Positions 10,994 to 21,597 of a DNA stretch of 64,000 bases are shown here, piece by piece. The translations under genes and the position numbers were made by a program. The notes under the pieces are model-generated. The model was not told the origin of the DNA. It did not search any database and worked only from the letters and a program-made list of their open reading frames with translations. The DNA lies in assembly GCA_026545225.1 (NCBI GenBank), contig CM048849.1, positions 44,540,336 through 44,604,335 on the forward strand. Direction: 5' to 3'. The stretch's first letter is position 1. Every line of letters starts with the position of its first letter. The DNA comes from Cornus controversa (Eukaryota; Streptophyta; Magnoliopsida; Cornales; Cornaceae).

Positions 10994-12094
10994 ATGCATG
11001 GCCTCTGTGGACTTGTAGCACAGTGGTTCATGAAATTACTACCACCATCACTGCCCATCCTCCCCGATGAAATCATCTATGACATTCTCTTACTACTACC
11101 TGTCAAGTCTCTAGCTCAATGCAGGTGTGTTTGTAGAGAATGGAACAACTTGCTAACCGGTGGTTCAGACTTCCTCAAGAAGCACTTGGACTATGGTCAC
11201 CTTCGAATCATTGTATCATCCTTCGAGTCTCTCATGTCTGTGGACTTGGAAGCAGGGAGGGGAAATTTTGTTGCGACTGACCTTGATTTCCCATGGAAGA
11301 TGCGTGTTCATATCGTCACGGGTTCATGTAATGGCTTGTTGTGTGTGCTGGTTGGTAATCAACTCTTTCTATGGAACCCTTCTACAAAAGAATATAAGCA
11401 ACTACCACCATTTTCAGGATGTTTTTATCGTGTCTTTTATGGGTTTGGGTATAACATGTCCATTGATGGATGCTATAACTATAAGGTGGTTAGAGGTGAA
11501 AGCTATAGCATTCTTGAACATGGCATCGGAAGATGCGAAGTTGAGATCTATACTCGAAAAACAAATTCTTGGAAAAGAATTCAGGACTTCCCTAACAGGC
11601 ATATGGTCCCTGCAAGAGGGACCTTTGTAAATGAAAATTTGCATTGGTTAGCTATTCGTGGTAGCGGTAAGGATTTTTTTGGTCCCATCATTGTTTCTCT
11701 TGATCTAGCAAAGGAGGAATTCGGGGAGGTTTTGCTACCGAATTTTGAGCAACCATCTCTCTCACTTGGCTTGGGGGTTTTGAACGGAATGCTTAGTGTA
11801 ATGAATTCTAACTCTAGGACATGGGATGTGTATGCAATGAAAGAATATGGTGTGCCACAATCTTGGATTATATTGATCACCATACCTTCTTTTTTGTGGA
11901 TAAATGAAACCACACATTTTGAGGATATAAGGATGCCCTTATATTTGATGAAGAATGGTGAACTTGTGATGCAAATAAGAAAGCACGAAATGGTGATGTA
12001 TGATCCAAAAAAATATATGTTTAAGAAGCTCACACACACCAAATTTAGGGATAGTCAATCAACTATTTATGTGGAGAGTTTGGAATCACCATAA
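10994..12094 (+). CDS. F-box protein with F-box-associated (kelch-like) domain
   Basis: Encodes 366 residues in one exon, a normal length and structure for this large plant family. The N-terminal F-box (about residues 23-65) reads LPDEIIYDILLLLPVKSLAQ followed by CRCVCREWNNLL, with the usual Leu/Pro and Val/Cys/Trp positions that contact SKP1. The rest (about 90-330) has the F-box-associated type pattern, including LFLWNPSTKEYKQLPP and an SLDLAKEEFGEV-like strand. By family knowledge it would be the substrate-choosing subunit of an SCF ubiquitin ligase; the target is unknown. The first ATG of the open frame is at 10994; a second at codon 13 (MKLLPPS) would also leave the F-box whole. Upstream lies a 156-bp palindrome holding the likely promoter. 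Broken relatives lie at 2069-2306 and 9560-9790. Confidence 0.9.
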   Translation: MHGLCGLVAQWFMKLLPPSLPILPDEIIYDILLLLPVKSLAQCRCVCREWNNLLTGGSDFLKKHLDYGHLRIIVSSFESLMSVDLEAGRGNFVATDLDFPWKMRVHIVTGSCNGLLCVLVGNQLFLWNPSTKEYKQLPPFSGCFYRVFYGFGYNMSIDGCYNYKVVRGESYSILEHGIGRCEVEIYTRKTNSWKRIQDFPNRHMVPARGTFVNENLHWLAIRGSGKDFFGPIIVSLDLAKEEFGEVLLPNFEQPSLSLGLGVLNGMLSVMNSNSRTWDVYAMKEYGVPQSWIILITIPSFLWINETTHFEDIRMPLYLMKNGELVMQIRKHEMVMYDPKKYMFKKLTHTKFRDSQSTIYVESLESP

Positions 12095-13217
12095 ATGAGC
12101 AAAGGATGAAGATGACGACTACCTACAACAACAACAACAACAAAAAAGTATTTTCTCAGCTACTTGGATCGTTATGTGGATCCTATTTATCTGTCTTCTA
12201 TATCCTAGTAAGAGTTTCTTATTGCCCTCTTCACCTTTTCATTTCTTGTCTATGTATATGGGTAAATTAGATTTGTTTAGAATTTGCCACCATTCTGAAA
12301 GTGTACTCGCAAGTCTAGTTCAACATTGTACTCTCAAGAAGTACCAAGAAGTATTGCACTGAGCTCTTACAATGTTTGAACTGCTAAGAAGTGATTGACA
12401 CAAAATATACACTGAATTAGAGTTCTGACTCCAATGCAACTCAAATGATGCACAGCTTTTTCATTCATGAATATCTACAAATATGATTGTAAAGTTATGA
12501 AATCACCTTAATATTTTTCATATGGCATGAAAGAAACATTGTAGTAAATGAAGAAATACTGTGAAGCATTGCAAATTTATAGCTGAGCTTTAAATGTTGA
12601 ACTCGTGAAAGTTTCGAAAAAAGAATAAACAAAGTAACCAACCAAAAATGATACAGTATTGGGTGTGGCACCTAAAACTTACAAATGCTCTAACTCTATA
12701 TAAACTGCAAGACTTTGTCATCATAACCGATGTGGGATCATCACCCAGAGTATTTAAACCAGGTGTATTGTAGAGGTACTCCTAATAACACCTTATCCCA
12801 CACCCTGCATTATTTTTTCTTTTTCCTCCACACCCTGCAAAGTTTGCTATGATGTATCTAACCATAGATGGTGTATTCCCTAAGCTCCTTTTCTAAATGA
12901 CAGTGAGGACTTAAATCATTTAAATTCCTTCTCCTACTGCATCTTCTCTCAAGTAAGATTGTTCGGTTTAGCCCCTGTATTCTGAGGCAAAGTCTAATTC
13001 TTTGGTTTTCTGTTCTTAACACTTCTTTACTTCACATTCCCAATGTTTAAGCCCTGTGTACTTGGGACGCAGAAAGCCATACTCACCTCTTCTTAAGGTT
13101 CTGAAAAAGGAAATATAAGGCAGCGGAAGCTGAACTTGGATCCTAAAAGCAAACAACTTTTATTGAATAATAATCTTACATAACAACCACCACACATAAG
13201 GAGTTGGGTGTTTTCTT

Positions 13218-13264
<47 letters not shown>

Positions 13265-13367
13265 CGGAAACACACACTGGCCTAATTGGAAAAGAAGTAT
13301 ATTAACAGCCACAGACAGTTGTAATGGCTATTATACAGTAGCTGGTTATGCAGGCTTTGAAAAGATT
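12095..13367. other. Intergenic between convergent genes; (AT)n at about 13219-13258
   Basis: Contains the F-box 3' untranslated region (recognisable to about 12300 by its match to 2310-2500) and the 3' flank of the ExPP1-like gene. A CGATGTGGGAT...ATCCCACACC motif near 12729-12803 is an inverted pair of unknown meaning. No further gene seen. Confidence 0.5.
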
Positions 13368-14831
13368 TTAAAATTGGCTAGAGAGAGAATCACGAAAATC
13401 GGAAAACAGGGCATAGAGGGAGTATTGACGAAGTTTTACCACCTCATACCATGAATTCAGCACATTGTCATTCTTGTCTGTACCCGAGAAAGCTAGCTGT
13501 ATGCTCAAGCTGCAATCGAAAGAACCACCACTGCTCTTACACTTTGAGGTTGGTATTGCACAGTCTTGGTTGTTCAAACAAATAAAAGGCTGCCCAGAGC
13601 ACTTTTTGCACCCAAATTTCTTCCAATACAAGTTTTGTAGTGTACCCTTTTGGAATTCAAGAACCTGTCAGAGAAAAAAAAAGAAAAAACAGACAACTTA
13701 CAATGTCAATGATTTAGTAACAGATGAACTTTTCTTTATTGGTTTTCTGAAGAAAATTAAAGAAGCCCATACTCAATAATGGTCTTACGAGAGTGAAACT
13801 GGTTATGGTGTTACTATTGTCAGCGACTAACACTGGGACTGATCTTGCTGCATATTGTCTTCCAGCAAATGCGACCATATACCCACCACACAAATTCTGA
13901 AATTGGTAGAGATCGCGAAAATGAATCATTTATTTCAATCCATTCAAGCAATAAATTGTGTGATTGACAATCAAACATAAAGTGTGTGTTGTGTTGCTAC
14001 ATTGAATGGAAATTCTTCCCCAAAACCAAGAACAACAGATTTGAACAGATAATCTGACAATTAAAATATACGAAAAATATAATCAGCCAAATGTGTAAAC
14101 CGTATAAATTGTCTGTTGTTGTGCCGGGAGCCCAGAAATTCAACAAACAAAAAATCACATACACAAAAACACATAGATTTACGTGGTTCGACAATTGCCT
14201 ACATCCACGGTAGACAGCGGATTTCAATAAGTGAGAAAATATTACAAACACTTCTCTTTGTTCTCACACTCTCTCTATTCTCTGTATTTGTCTCACTTGC
14301 ACCCCATTACTGCATAACAAGAGGAGAGTCACAATCAACAATTTCGGTGACTGACAATTTGAGCCACTGTAGTCAACATTGCCTCCATCTTTGGTTCTGC
14401 CTCCAAGGGGAATTCATCCACTAGTTCACTTTTGAATAACTCATTCTTGGAAAAATGTAGTATTTGATTCTCTCCATGCTTATTGAAAAGGGAAAATAAA
14501 ATAAATTAAAATAGCATACCGGATTGAAGGTGGTGCTATCGATGGTGAGGAGAGAAATCTCATCAACCTTTGGCCTATAGACGGCGAGTTGAGCTTTACT
14601 ACCAGTACCAGATAAAGAGAGACGATTATCACAAGGTGATAGCTGAGTCTCATTGAAAAAGAATGATTCTTTCGAAGAAAACGCGAGACCAAAGCTAAAC
14701 CCATCCGATCTCTGAATCTTTGCATCTGAACAAGGATCAAACACACCATTTATGTCCAATGCATATGCACTAATCGTTATCATCATCATAATCACTGCCA
14801 TTATCTGTGGCACCATTGTTCTTGTCTTCAT
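13368..14831 (-). CDS. Secreted ExPP1-like protein, three exons
   Basis: Exons on the minus strand are 14831-14520, 13896-13789 and 13664-13368, giving 238 residues. Both introns have GT...AG ends (GTATGC...TTTCAG and GTAAGA...GACAG) and fall in phase 0, and the joined frame is open throughout. The first ATG is at 14831; the frame upstream begins only with GTG. A signal peptide is visible (KTRTMVPQIMAVIMMMITIS then AYA before LDINGVFDP). The mature part contains DPCSDAKIQRSDGFSFGLAF, RPKVDEISLLTID, CGGYMVAFAGRQYAAR, VLEFQKGTLQNLYWKKFGC and a Cys-rich GCKKCSGQPFICLNNQDCAI. I recall this as the plant 'ExPP1 protein' family of unknown function; the name comes from memory. It is probably apoplastic. 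Leader copies at 10244-10490 and 24300-24990 suggest lost paralogues. Confidence 0.82.
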
Positions 14832-15540
14832 GGTGGGCACTCAATTGATGTTTTATTAATCTTCTAAATTGTTCACATGAGCAACAATTTCATCAAAAAG
14901 AGAAAAAAAATACACAAATCAATTGTTGAAAAAACAATAAATAAATAAGAAATGAAAATGGCAATTAAAATTAAAAAATTTGGGATCGAATAATAAAGGG
15001 TTGTTCCTGTTCAGGTGATCATCACTAAAGCATAATTATAAATAATCTCTTTCAAGAATAAAAATAAAAAATAAAATAAAATAAATCCGTTATATTGGTA
15101 TTGTTCACACCGAACATGATATGTCAACAACACGAAAATTAGGATTTAGCCTTGCCCTGGTAATACAACATGTATGTGTAATGGTATAGGTCATATTCAA
15201 TCAATAATTTGAATTTTAGAACGAATAAGAATCCTAATTTCTGTTTTACACAAATAATAAAATCCATAGTTTCTAAAAGATCAAAGAGGACGAACTTACA
15301 ACAATCGGTATGATCCTGGAGCAAAGCAATCTGTTGATTAATAATCGTCCTCTGTCAAAAGCTTCCCTTGATATTAGTTAGCATGGATTTTCATTAATTT
15401 CATGAATGATTTAGAGAATGTAAAAGAAGAGAGCAAAATAAATGGAAAATGAGAGGGAAAAAAAAGAGTTTGAATAGGCGAGTCGGTTGTATCGGCAGGC
15501 TAAGTATATCCTGTCCCAGAAACGGTTAATGGAAGTTAGG
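14832..15540 (-). promoter_or_regulatory. Upstream region of the ExPP1-like gene, possible leader intron
   Basis: Shared with 24300-24990 over its whole length and with 10244-10490 in the ATG-proximal third, so it behaves as a unit. On the minus strand GATTGTTGTAAGTTCG (donor-like GTAAGT at about 15299) follows GGAGCAAAGCAATC, and an AG lies near the ATG, so a leader intron of about 0.4 kb is possible. That is inference. In the 24.7-kb copy the donor reads GTAATT. Confidence 0.45.
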
Positions 15541-15649
15541 ATGAGAAGATGTTTGAAGTCAACAAGAAACCCAACCTTCAAGAAAATTTATATTTGTAAA
15601 CCCAATAAGAAAGGCGTGCCCGCACATATATACACATATTTACGAGTAA
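15541..15649. other. Short non-coding stretch
   Basis: Distal part of the ExPP1-like upstream region; nothing recognised. Confidence 0.4.
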
Positions 15650-15830
15650 TGCTATATATCATAAAATTATTTCATGAATTTTTATCATGAATGATGTGGC
15701 AATTAAATGGTGAGCTAGTATTGATGAGATTCCCCCATACACGGAATTCCAATGGTATTATCACTTGTCATATCATTCATGATAAAAATTTATAAAATAA
15801 TTTCATGAAATTTAGTATTTTCCCATACTT
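15650..15830. mobile_element. MITE-like inverted repeat, about 180 bp
   Basis: Imperfect arms pair GTAATGCTATATATCATAAA...TTATTTCATGAATTTTTATC...ATGAATGATGTGGCA with the complement of TGTCATATCATTCATGATAA...TTTATAAAATAATTTCATGA...AATTTAGTATT. The exact ends and target duplication are not clear. Confidence 0.6.
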
Positions 15831-16752
15831 ATAAGATTAGTTTCAATATGTAAATTGAGTTGAAACGGAAATGGTATTAAAAGAAGGATATTGATACTTG
15901 CATAGAAATGGTGCACCAACATGGCTAACCGAAGGCTTTCCAGCCTTTGGTTTCATGACTTTGGTTAGACACGTCAGTGCATCATTTCAATACAAATGGC
16001 AAAGTCCTTAAAAGAACAATTTTTTGATAGTCTCGTGACAAGTGTTTTGAGTTCTCTTTATTTAATATAATTTGTCTCTATTGTAAGAAAAAAATTTAGA
16101 GTTGCGTATTAAGAGTGTACAAAAAATCAGTTCAACCGGTAAATTAAACCAGATTAAGTCGGAACAAATGGTTCAGTCCCAATTTCAAAACTATGAAACC
16201 ATTCGGTTCTGTTCTGGTTTGAGGTTCTAATCTAACAGCTATATATATATATATGAGGTTCTAATCTAACAGCTATATATATATTGGATTGAATTATAAA
16301 AAATCTAGAACCGTAGGATCGAATCGAACTGTTTTTTCATGATTGGGTTTGGTTTGATTTCAATAGTTTCACAGTTTAGCTCAGGCCAATTTTTATAGAA
16401 CCATTAAGACTGATTTAGTTACAAAATACTTCAAAACCAGTTCAATCTAAACTCTGTGCACCCTAGTTGGGTAAATTGGTCAACTTGCTCTTCTTTGCTA
16501 ACCAATTAAATTTTAGCTTCACAAACCATTCACTCAATGATCTAACTAGACAATAAAGTAAAGCAAGTAAAAGAAGAATGCACTAATTTTATTATTATCG
16601 ATCATTACTATTACTATTACAATTGCTATTAGGGCAAAGTGCCCTAAACAGGGGCCTCACTCAGATAAAATGTTTGGAAAATGATTCTCACCAAAGAAAC
16701 CTTTATACTCACTCACATCACAACTGGAATCCTACCATATGAAAAACACGTG

Positions 16753-16786
<34 letters not shown>

Positions 16787-17210
16787 ATATAGAACTCCTA
16801 GATAATTTTATAATTATGTAAAGCCATGTTATGGAAAATATGAGATGGAATAGTCAGCCAATTACTGATTTCCAAACCTAATTTGACGAGAGTTTGCAGT
16901 TTTTTATGAAGATATTAGACTTCATTTTGATGGAATGATTTCAAATGAATGGATTTAAGTTTAATTATATAAAAAAAATATAGTTCATATCTAGATATAG
17001 TGATAGTGATTTAGACTTGGTTCATTGGAATAAATGATGGATTTGAAAGCAAAGGAATTAAAACATAAATAAAACATTGACCACCGAAGATGGATTTGAA
17101 AGTCCAAAATGATGTTAAATTAGAGGTATACATGGAAAAAGTAATCAATACCCCAGAAATAGTCCATTACTTTTTCATAAGAGACATAAAAACAAAACAA
17201 AAAAATTCCA
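15831..17210. other. Non-coding; degenerate CCGGTT-type MITE and dispersed repeats
   Basis: About 16115-16465 runs from AAGAGTGTACAAAA to TGTGCACCCT and is rich in AACCGGTT/CGGTTCTG-like words. It resembles the elements near 43055, 43458 and 60905, though no clean target duplication was found. A 26-bp piece (GAGGTTCTAATCTAACAGCT...) is doubled at 16223-16281. The segments 16735-16960 and 16985-17135 recur near 49190-49370 and at 23925-24085 and 42595-42735. Confidence 0.5.
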
Positions 17211-17374
17211 ATTTGTTAGGCTTGAATCCAATATAGGCAGACCGTGGGATTTACATCCGAAGGCCGAAAATAAAGCCTGAAGTGCAAAGACTAAAAACAG
17301 CAGTCCAATCATCAAACAGGATGAACCGAACGATACATTTTGATTCATATTTTATATTTTGATCACGCATAGAT

Positions 17375-17407
<33 letters not shown>

Positions 17408-17551
17408 ATATATATATCAATACAAGTAGTCAAAGAGTACTTTATTATTAGCTAGGTCCAAGATACAGGAAAGTATGAGTAAGAACCTAAACAAATTAAG
17501 TTCAGACTATATACTCCTTATTTTCTCACTAGAACAACTTTAATATGTGAC

Positions 17552-18460
17552 CTAGCAGCTGAGATTATTGCCAGGCGCGACACCAATTTTGTTGCAGTAG
17601 TCCTTGTAATACCCTACACGAGCATTAACAGCATTAGAGTTTACACCATCACATTCATGTATTCCATTGATGGCACGGATTGTTGCTCCGAACCCTTTTC
17701 CCATGACAGGATTAACATTGCTCATCCAATACCATAAGGCCGCCTTGAACGACACAACTTTGTCTGAGGCCACAATGTCAGGGTTCTTTAGTCCATCAAA
17801 CCCGATTGCTTTTCCGGCAGGACCATAATTGTAGTTCCATGATAGTTGAAGAGGACCTCGCCCATAGTAACCCTTGTTGGCTGCACATGGATACTCTGTT
17901 TTTGTTTCGTCGCAGTAGTCCTTAGAGGGACCATCTATCTCTTCAATATAGCAAAATTCTGTACAAACAAAAGATTTACATATATACATTCATGCACTGG
18001 CATATTTACATGCTACCTATAATTTTAAAGAGAGAGAGAATGAAATATACTTACTTCCAGTTTCATGTGTTACATGTGCAAAGAAAGCTGCAATCTCACG
18101 CTTGGAAACATCAACACTACAAGTGGTGCCAAATTTAGAATAAAGTTTGGCAGCTTCAAGAAATGCAGCTCTGGTGTAGAAGTTCTTTCCCTTACAATTC
18201 GCACCGGCCTGGTTGATGATGCCATTAAAGAATGCGTCCGTCACAACATTAGCAACCACGACACCACTAACTTTGCAAGGACCCTTTTGGCAACCATAGC
18301 AGCAATAGTCATCGCTAGTGCCACAGTACCCATAAAAACTACAGCACTGATTCTGAGCACAACCGCAGTTCTGACCCACCACGGATTCCGGCATAGATCC
18401 AGCAAGGATTCCGGTCAGAATGACTGTGAGTAATATCTTTTCTAAATTGAGAGCAAACAT
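17552..18460 (-). CDS. Class IV chitinase 1 (GH19 with hevein domain), two exons
   Basis: Exons 18460-18055 and 17958-17552 on the minus strand, split by a 96-bp GTAAGT...ACAG intron in the same place as in the two paralogues, give 270 residues, normal for class IV. There is a signal peptide (about 1-29, cut before QNCGC). A hevein-type chitin-binding domain follows (about 30-63, QNCGCAQNQCCSFYGYCGTS then DDYCCYGC), with cysteines and aromatic sugar contacts kept, then the GH19 domain. Family knowledge makes Glu133 (HVTHETG) and Glu142 (FCYIEEI) the catalytic pair. [16 protein letters not shown] and [10 protein letters not shown] are conserved. It ends at GNNLSC without a tail, so secretion to the apoplast is likely. 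It would cut beta-1,4-linked N-acetylglucosamine chains, typically in defence. Confidence 0.95.
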
Positions 18461-18525
18461 GTTGAAAAGAATTGATAATTGTTAGAAGAGAAATGTGGTG
18501 TAATGATATGGTTGCATGAGAGAGG

Positions 18526-18535
18526 TATTTATAAT
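18526..18535 (-). promoter_or_regulatory. TATA box of chitinase 1
   Basis: On the minus strand ATTATAAATA lies about 65 bases upstream of the ATG. The same box, in the same context (GAGAGGTATTTATAATG on +), precedes the other two chitinases. Confidence 0.75.
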
Positions 18536-18839
18536 GTGAAGCTATCAATCAATTTTCTAGTCCGTGGTGGACTGACTTTTCAATGGGAGGGACTAAGACG
18601 ATTTATTTTATTTTATTTCAAGGAGGGCATATAATGTCCGTTGTCCTGATATAAATTTCCCAAGTGGTGATTCCCCAACTTTTCCCACAATCTCTTTATT
18701 TGGTCTTGGGCCTTAAATTCAATGGAACCCATTTGATATAATTCTGGACGGTCCAAATTGCGGATTGTACCTTCAGTACACTTAATCAACGGTCCCCGAT
18801 TGGTAGGTATGAAATTAAACATGCTATTTTTTTCTGGGT
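18536..18839 (-). promoter_or_regulatory. Chitinase 1 upstream region
   Basis: Conserved with the upstream DNA of chitinases 2 and 3: CAATTTTCTAG, a GATTTATTTTATTT...TTTC run, TATAATGTCC.TTGTCC, GATATAAATTTCC. This is shared ancestry; no proven regulatory site. Confidence 0.55.
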
Positions 18840-19300
18840 CAATGAACGTAAACAGACCGTCATGATGGCTAGTGGCAAAGTCCTCGCTGAATGGTGAGAG
18901 GATTTCACACAGTCATGCATATGGTCTATTGTGTGTGTGAAAATATTTTCCAAAATTAATGCATATGGTCTATTGTGTATGTGAAAACATTTTCATGGTC
19001 TATTGTGTGTGTGAAAACATTTTCCAAAATTAGACTATGTGAACAAGGCAGTTAGAAAAATGAGAGGATTTCTATGTTTGATGAAAGGTATTTTTCACCA
19101 AGAAAAGCAAAGGAATTTACGGGGAAGCAAGATGGTCAAGTTTTGAATTTGTGCCAAAGTGGTCTAAAAACAGTTAGAAAATGAGAGGATTTCTATGTTT
19201 GATGAAAGGCATTTTTCACCAAGAAAAGCAAAGGAATTTACGGGGAAGCAAGATGGTCTAAGTTTTGAATTTGTGCCGAAGTTGCTTTTAGACTGGCAGA
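18840..19300. repeat. Tandem duplications upstream of chitinase 1
   Basis: GCATATGGTCTATTGTGTGT...AAAACATTTTC is repeated two to three times at 18915-19035. Next a unit of about 121 bp (CAGTTAGAAAAATGAGAGGA ... GAATTTGTGCC) occurs twice head to tail, about 19048-19169 and 19170-19290, nearly identical. A diverged copy of the whole block lies at 21235-21520. Confidence 0.85.
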
Positions 19301-20189
19301 GGGGGGTGGTGATGGAAGTTTTAAATAAATAAAAGAGTAAATATTAATGACATTTCTTAAGATTTGATATATTCTCATGTTGTTATAATTTTGTAAAATT
19401 TTATCATCAACATTTGTTGTGGTTTGTGTTGTATATCACATACACTTTTTTTTTTGTCAAAAGTGTACCGTGTCTCTGAACACTTTTTATGATGAAATGA
19501 CTGTACTGTCCTTTGACTTTTGACCTAATCCTTTTGAGTACTAAAATTACTTATTTAAACATGTCTAATGGACCAAAATGCCTCTCTCAGTAGTCATGTG
19601 TATATATATATATACACACACACATACACTATAATGTGTAAACGAACTTGGAACCCATTAACCAAGCCATAATTTGATCATTTACATTAGAATTGACACT
19701 CACCTAATCAAAATGTCAAACACAAACAAAATTCAATTTAATGAAAACAAAATAATCAAATCCCTTCACCATTACAAGCTCTTTGATTAGAAAATAATAT
19801 TAAGTAATCCAACCAAAGAATTGATATACCCATAAAACAACTCACTAAGAATCTCTCAAACCTATAATCATAAAAAAATACATGCAAATATGTGTGTGCA
19901 TGCACACACTTATATTAACAACAGGCAAGCAATAAACAACCAAGTTGATATTGTTCTAATTGTCATCAAACATGTCTCAGAATCGCTTCCTCAATTTTCA
20001 CGTTAAGGACAGAAAAAAAAAAAGAATTTAACGAGTAAAATGAAGGCTTGATAAAATGAAGGCTAATCAAGTCATATTAACACAACTCCTAAGGAAACCC
20101 ATATCATCAAAATCAAAAATGAAATTCACAAAGATTCAATCTTTCCAAAGATATAATAGGAACATTAAAAACCCATTATAGATAACACA
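19301..20189. other. Non-coding, nothing recognised
   Basis: AT-rich DNA with a short AT/CA microsatellite near 19602-19627. It may be part of the MULE whose transposase tail follows, but no coding signal is visible here. Confidence 0.4.
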
Positions 20190-20426
20190 AATTGGCAAGA
20201 ACGTACAAACAGACTATGTCACGCACCAGAGGTTAATGAAACTGCTAAAATAGGAAAGAGGTCAGGCATAGTGAGATGTAGTATTTGCAAGGGGATGGGA
20301 CACAACAAAAGGGGGTGTCAAAGAACAGGTCCAAAGGCAACAACAACAATAATAGGAAGGGGCAATAGAAGGGCCAAAACAGCAACAAGAACAACTGTAA
20401 GAGGAAGAGGAAGGGGCAGTAGATGA
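20190..20426 (+). mobile_element. MULE (MuDR-type) transposase C-terminal remnant
   Basis: An open stretch ending in TGA at 20424-20426 encodes a zinc knuckle, CSICKGMGHNKRGC (CxxCxxxGHxxxxC). A basic Thr/Arg/Gly tail ending RGRGRGSR follows. This knuckle plus GRG tail is how many plant MuDR-like transposases end. No DDE catalytic domain or MULE zinc finger is seen upstream, so only the tail remains. A CCHC host protein or a gag knuckle is possible, but the GHNKRGC form and RG tail favour a MULE. Confidence 0.6.
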
Positions 20427-21234
20427 AAGAACGCTCAAACAAATGTAATTATAACTTGCATAATTTTTTCAATTTCATATTTTCATTCTATTATGTGCAT
20501 ATACTAATTGAAGTAGTTTTTCTAACTAGAGGTCTTAGTTTGCAATACCTTACTTAAAACTGGTAGTAGGTCCTAATTTGAACAAGTTATTTAATTATGC
20601 ATATACTAAATCTAAAACATTGTTGTGCATGTTGAATACTTTTGGTGATACTTTTGGTTGCTTTTTGGATATGTGATCACTCATTTGTAATGGCTGGCAA
20701 CAACCTATTTGGATGTAATGACAGTTTATTTGGATGTAATCACTTATTTTTAATGGTTGGCAACAACTTATTTGGATGTAATGATAATTTATTTGGATGT
20801 AATTATTTATGACAGCTTATTTGGATGGTGTAATATCTCTATTTGGATGTAATCACAATTATTTGAATGTTTATTTGAATAATATAATACCACTTTATTT
20901 GAATATTTATTTAAATTGGAGATATATGATGTTGAATTTATTAAATAGATATATTTGTCATGTTATATATGAAATACATGTATACAAATTAAGATACATG
21001 TATAATGCCACTTATTTGAATGTAATGATAATTTATGGTTTAAAACTATTTTCTCTATTATTTCGATCATTTTTTTTTAGATAAAATGTTAGAAATTAAA
21101 GAAAGAAAATCTATCTTAATAAAAGTATTTTCTTTGAATTGTTATTTTAGATTCTTTTTGGTCTCGTTATTACAAAATTTAAATGAAGATTAAAATAAAG
21201 TCTAGGAAGAAGTGTCAGAAAGAAGTGTCAGTAC
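20427..21234. repeat. Degenerate minisatellite TTATTTGGATGTAAT within AT-rich DNA
   Basis: Between about 20705 and 21030 the word TTTATTTGGATGTAATNA (or TTTGAATGT) recurs roughly ten times with changing spacing. It follows the MULE tail and may be the sub-terminal repeat of that element, which is inference. No gene is seen in the rest. Confidence 0.6.
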
Positions 21235-21520
21235 ATTTTGCCATGAAAGTAAACACACCGTCGTAAATTCATAATGGCTATTGGCAAAGGTGCAGGCTGA
21301 CAGTGAGAGGATTTGTCATACATATGGTCTGTGTGTGTGAAAAACTATTACATGTTGTGAAAGGCATTTTTCACGTAAGTATGCCATGTGAGTAAGGTAC
21401 TAAAACAATGAGAGGATTTCACATAGCGTACTATGTTTGCTGAAAGGCATTTTTCACGAGGAAAATCAAAAGAATTTTTGGGGAAGCAAGAAGGTCAAGG
21501 GTTGAATTTTTGTCAAAGTT
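21235..21520. repeat. Diverged direct copy of 18840-19290
   Basis: Shares AACACACCGTC...AATGGCTA.TGGCAAAG, ATGAGAGGATTTC, TGAAAGGCATTTTTCAC and GGGGAAGCAAGAAGGTCAAG in the same order. Same orientation, about 2.3 kb away. Confidence 0.75.
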
Positions 21521-21597
21521 ACCTTCGTATGGGTGAAAAGCAACTTTCGTATGGGTGAAAAGCAACTTAACAAAGCTAATTACAAATAGTTATTTTT

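Noticed and set aside
11160-12042. Other open frames over the F-box gene, on both strands
   Set aside because: Shadows of the real coding frame with no domain of their own.
14045-14410. Segment in intron 1 of the ExPP1-like gene with TTTACGTGGTTCGACAA...TGCCTACATCCACGG, like some plant LTR sequences
   Set aside because: Neither clear ends, a partner repeat nor a target duplication could be found, so it is left as intron.
14832-14840. Longer start for the ExPP1-like protein
   Set aside because: It begins with GTG; the ATG at 14831 directly precedes a normal signal peptide.
18065-18433. Open frames on + opposite exon 1 of the chitinases (also 33216-33584 and 54524-54895)
   Set aside because: They are conserved only because the opposite strand codes for the chitinase; codon pattern and domains belong to the minus strand.
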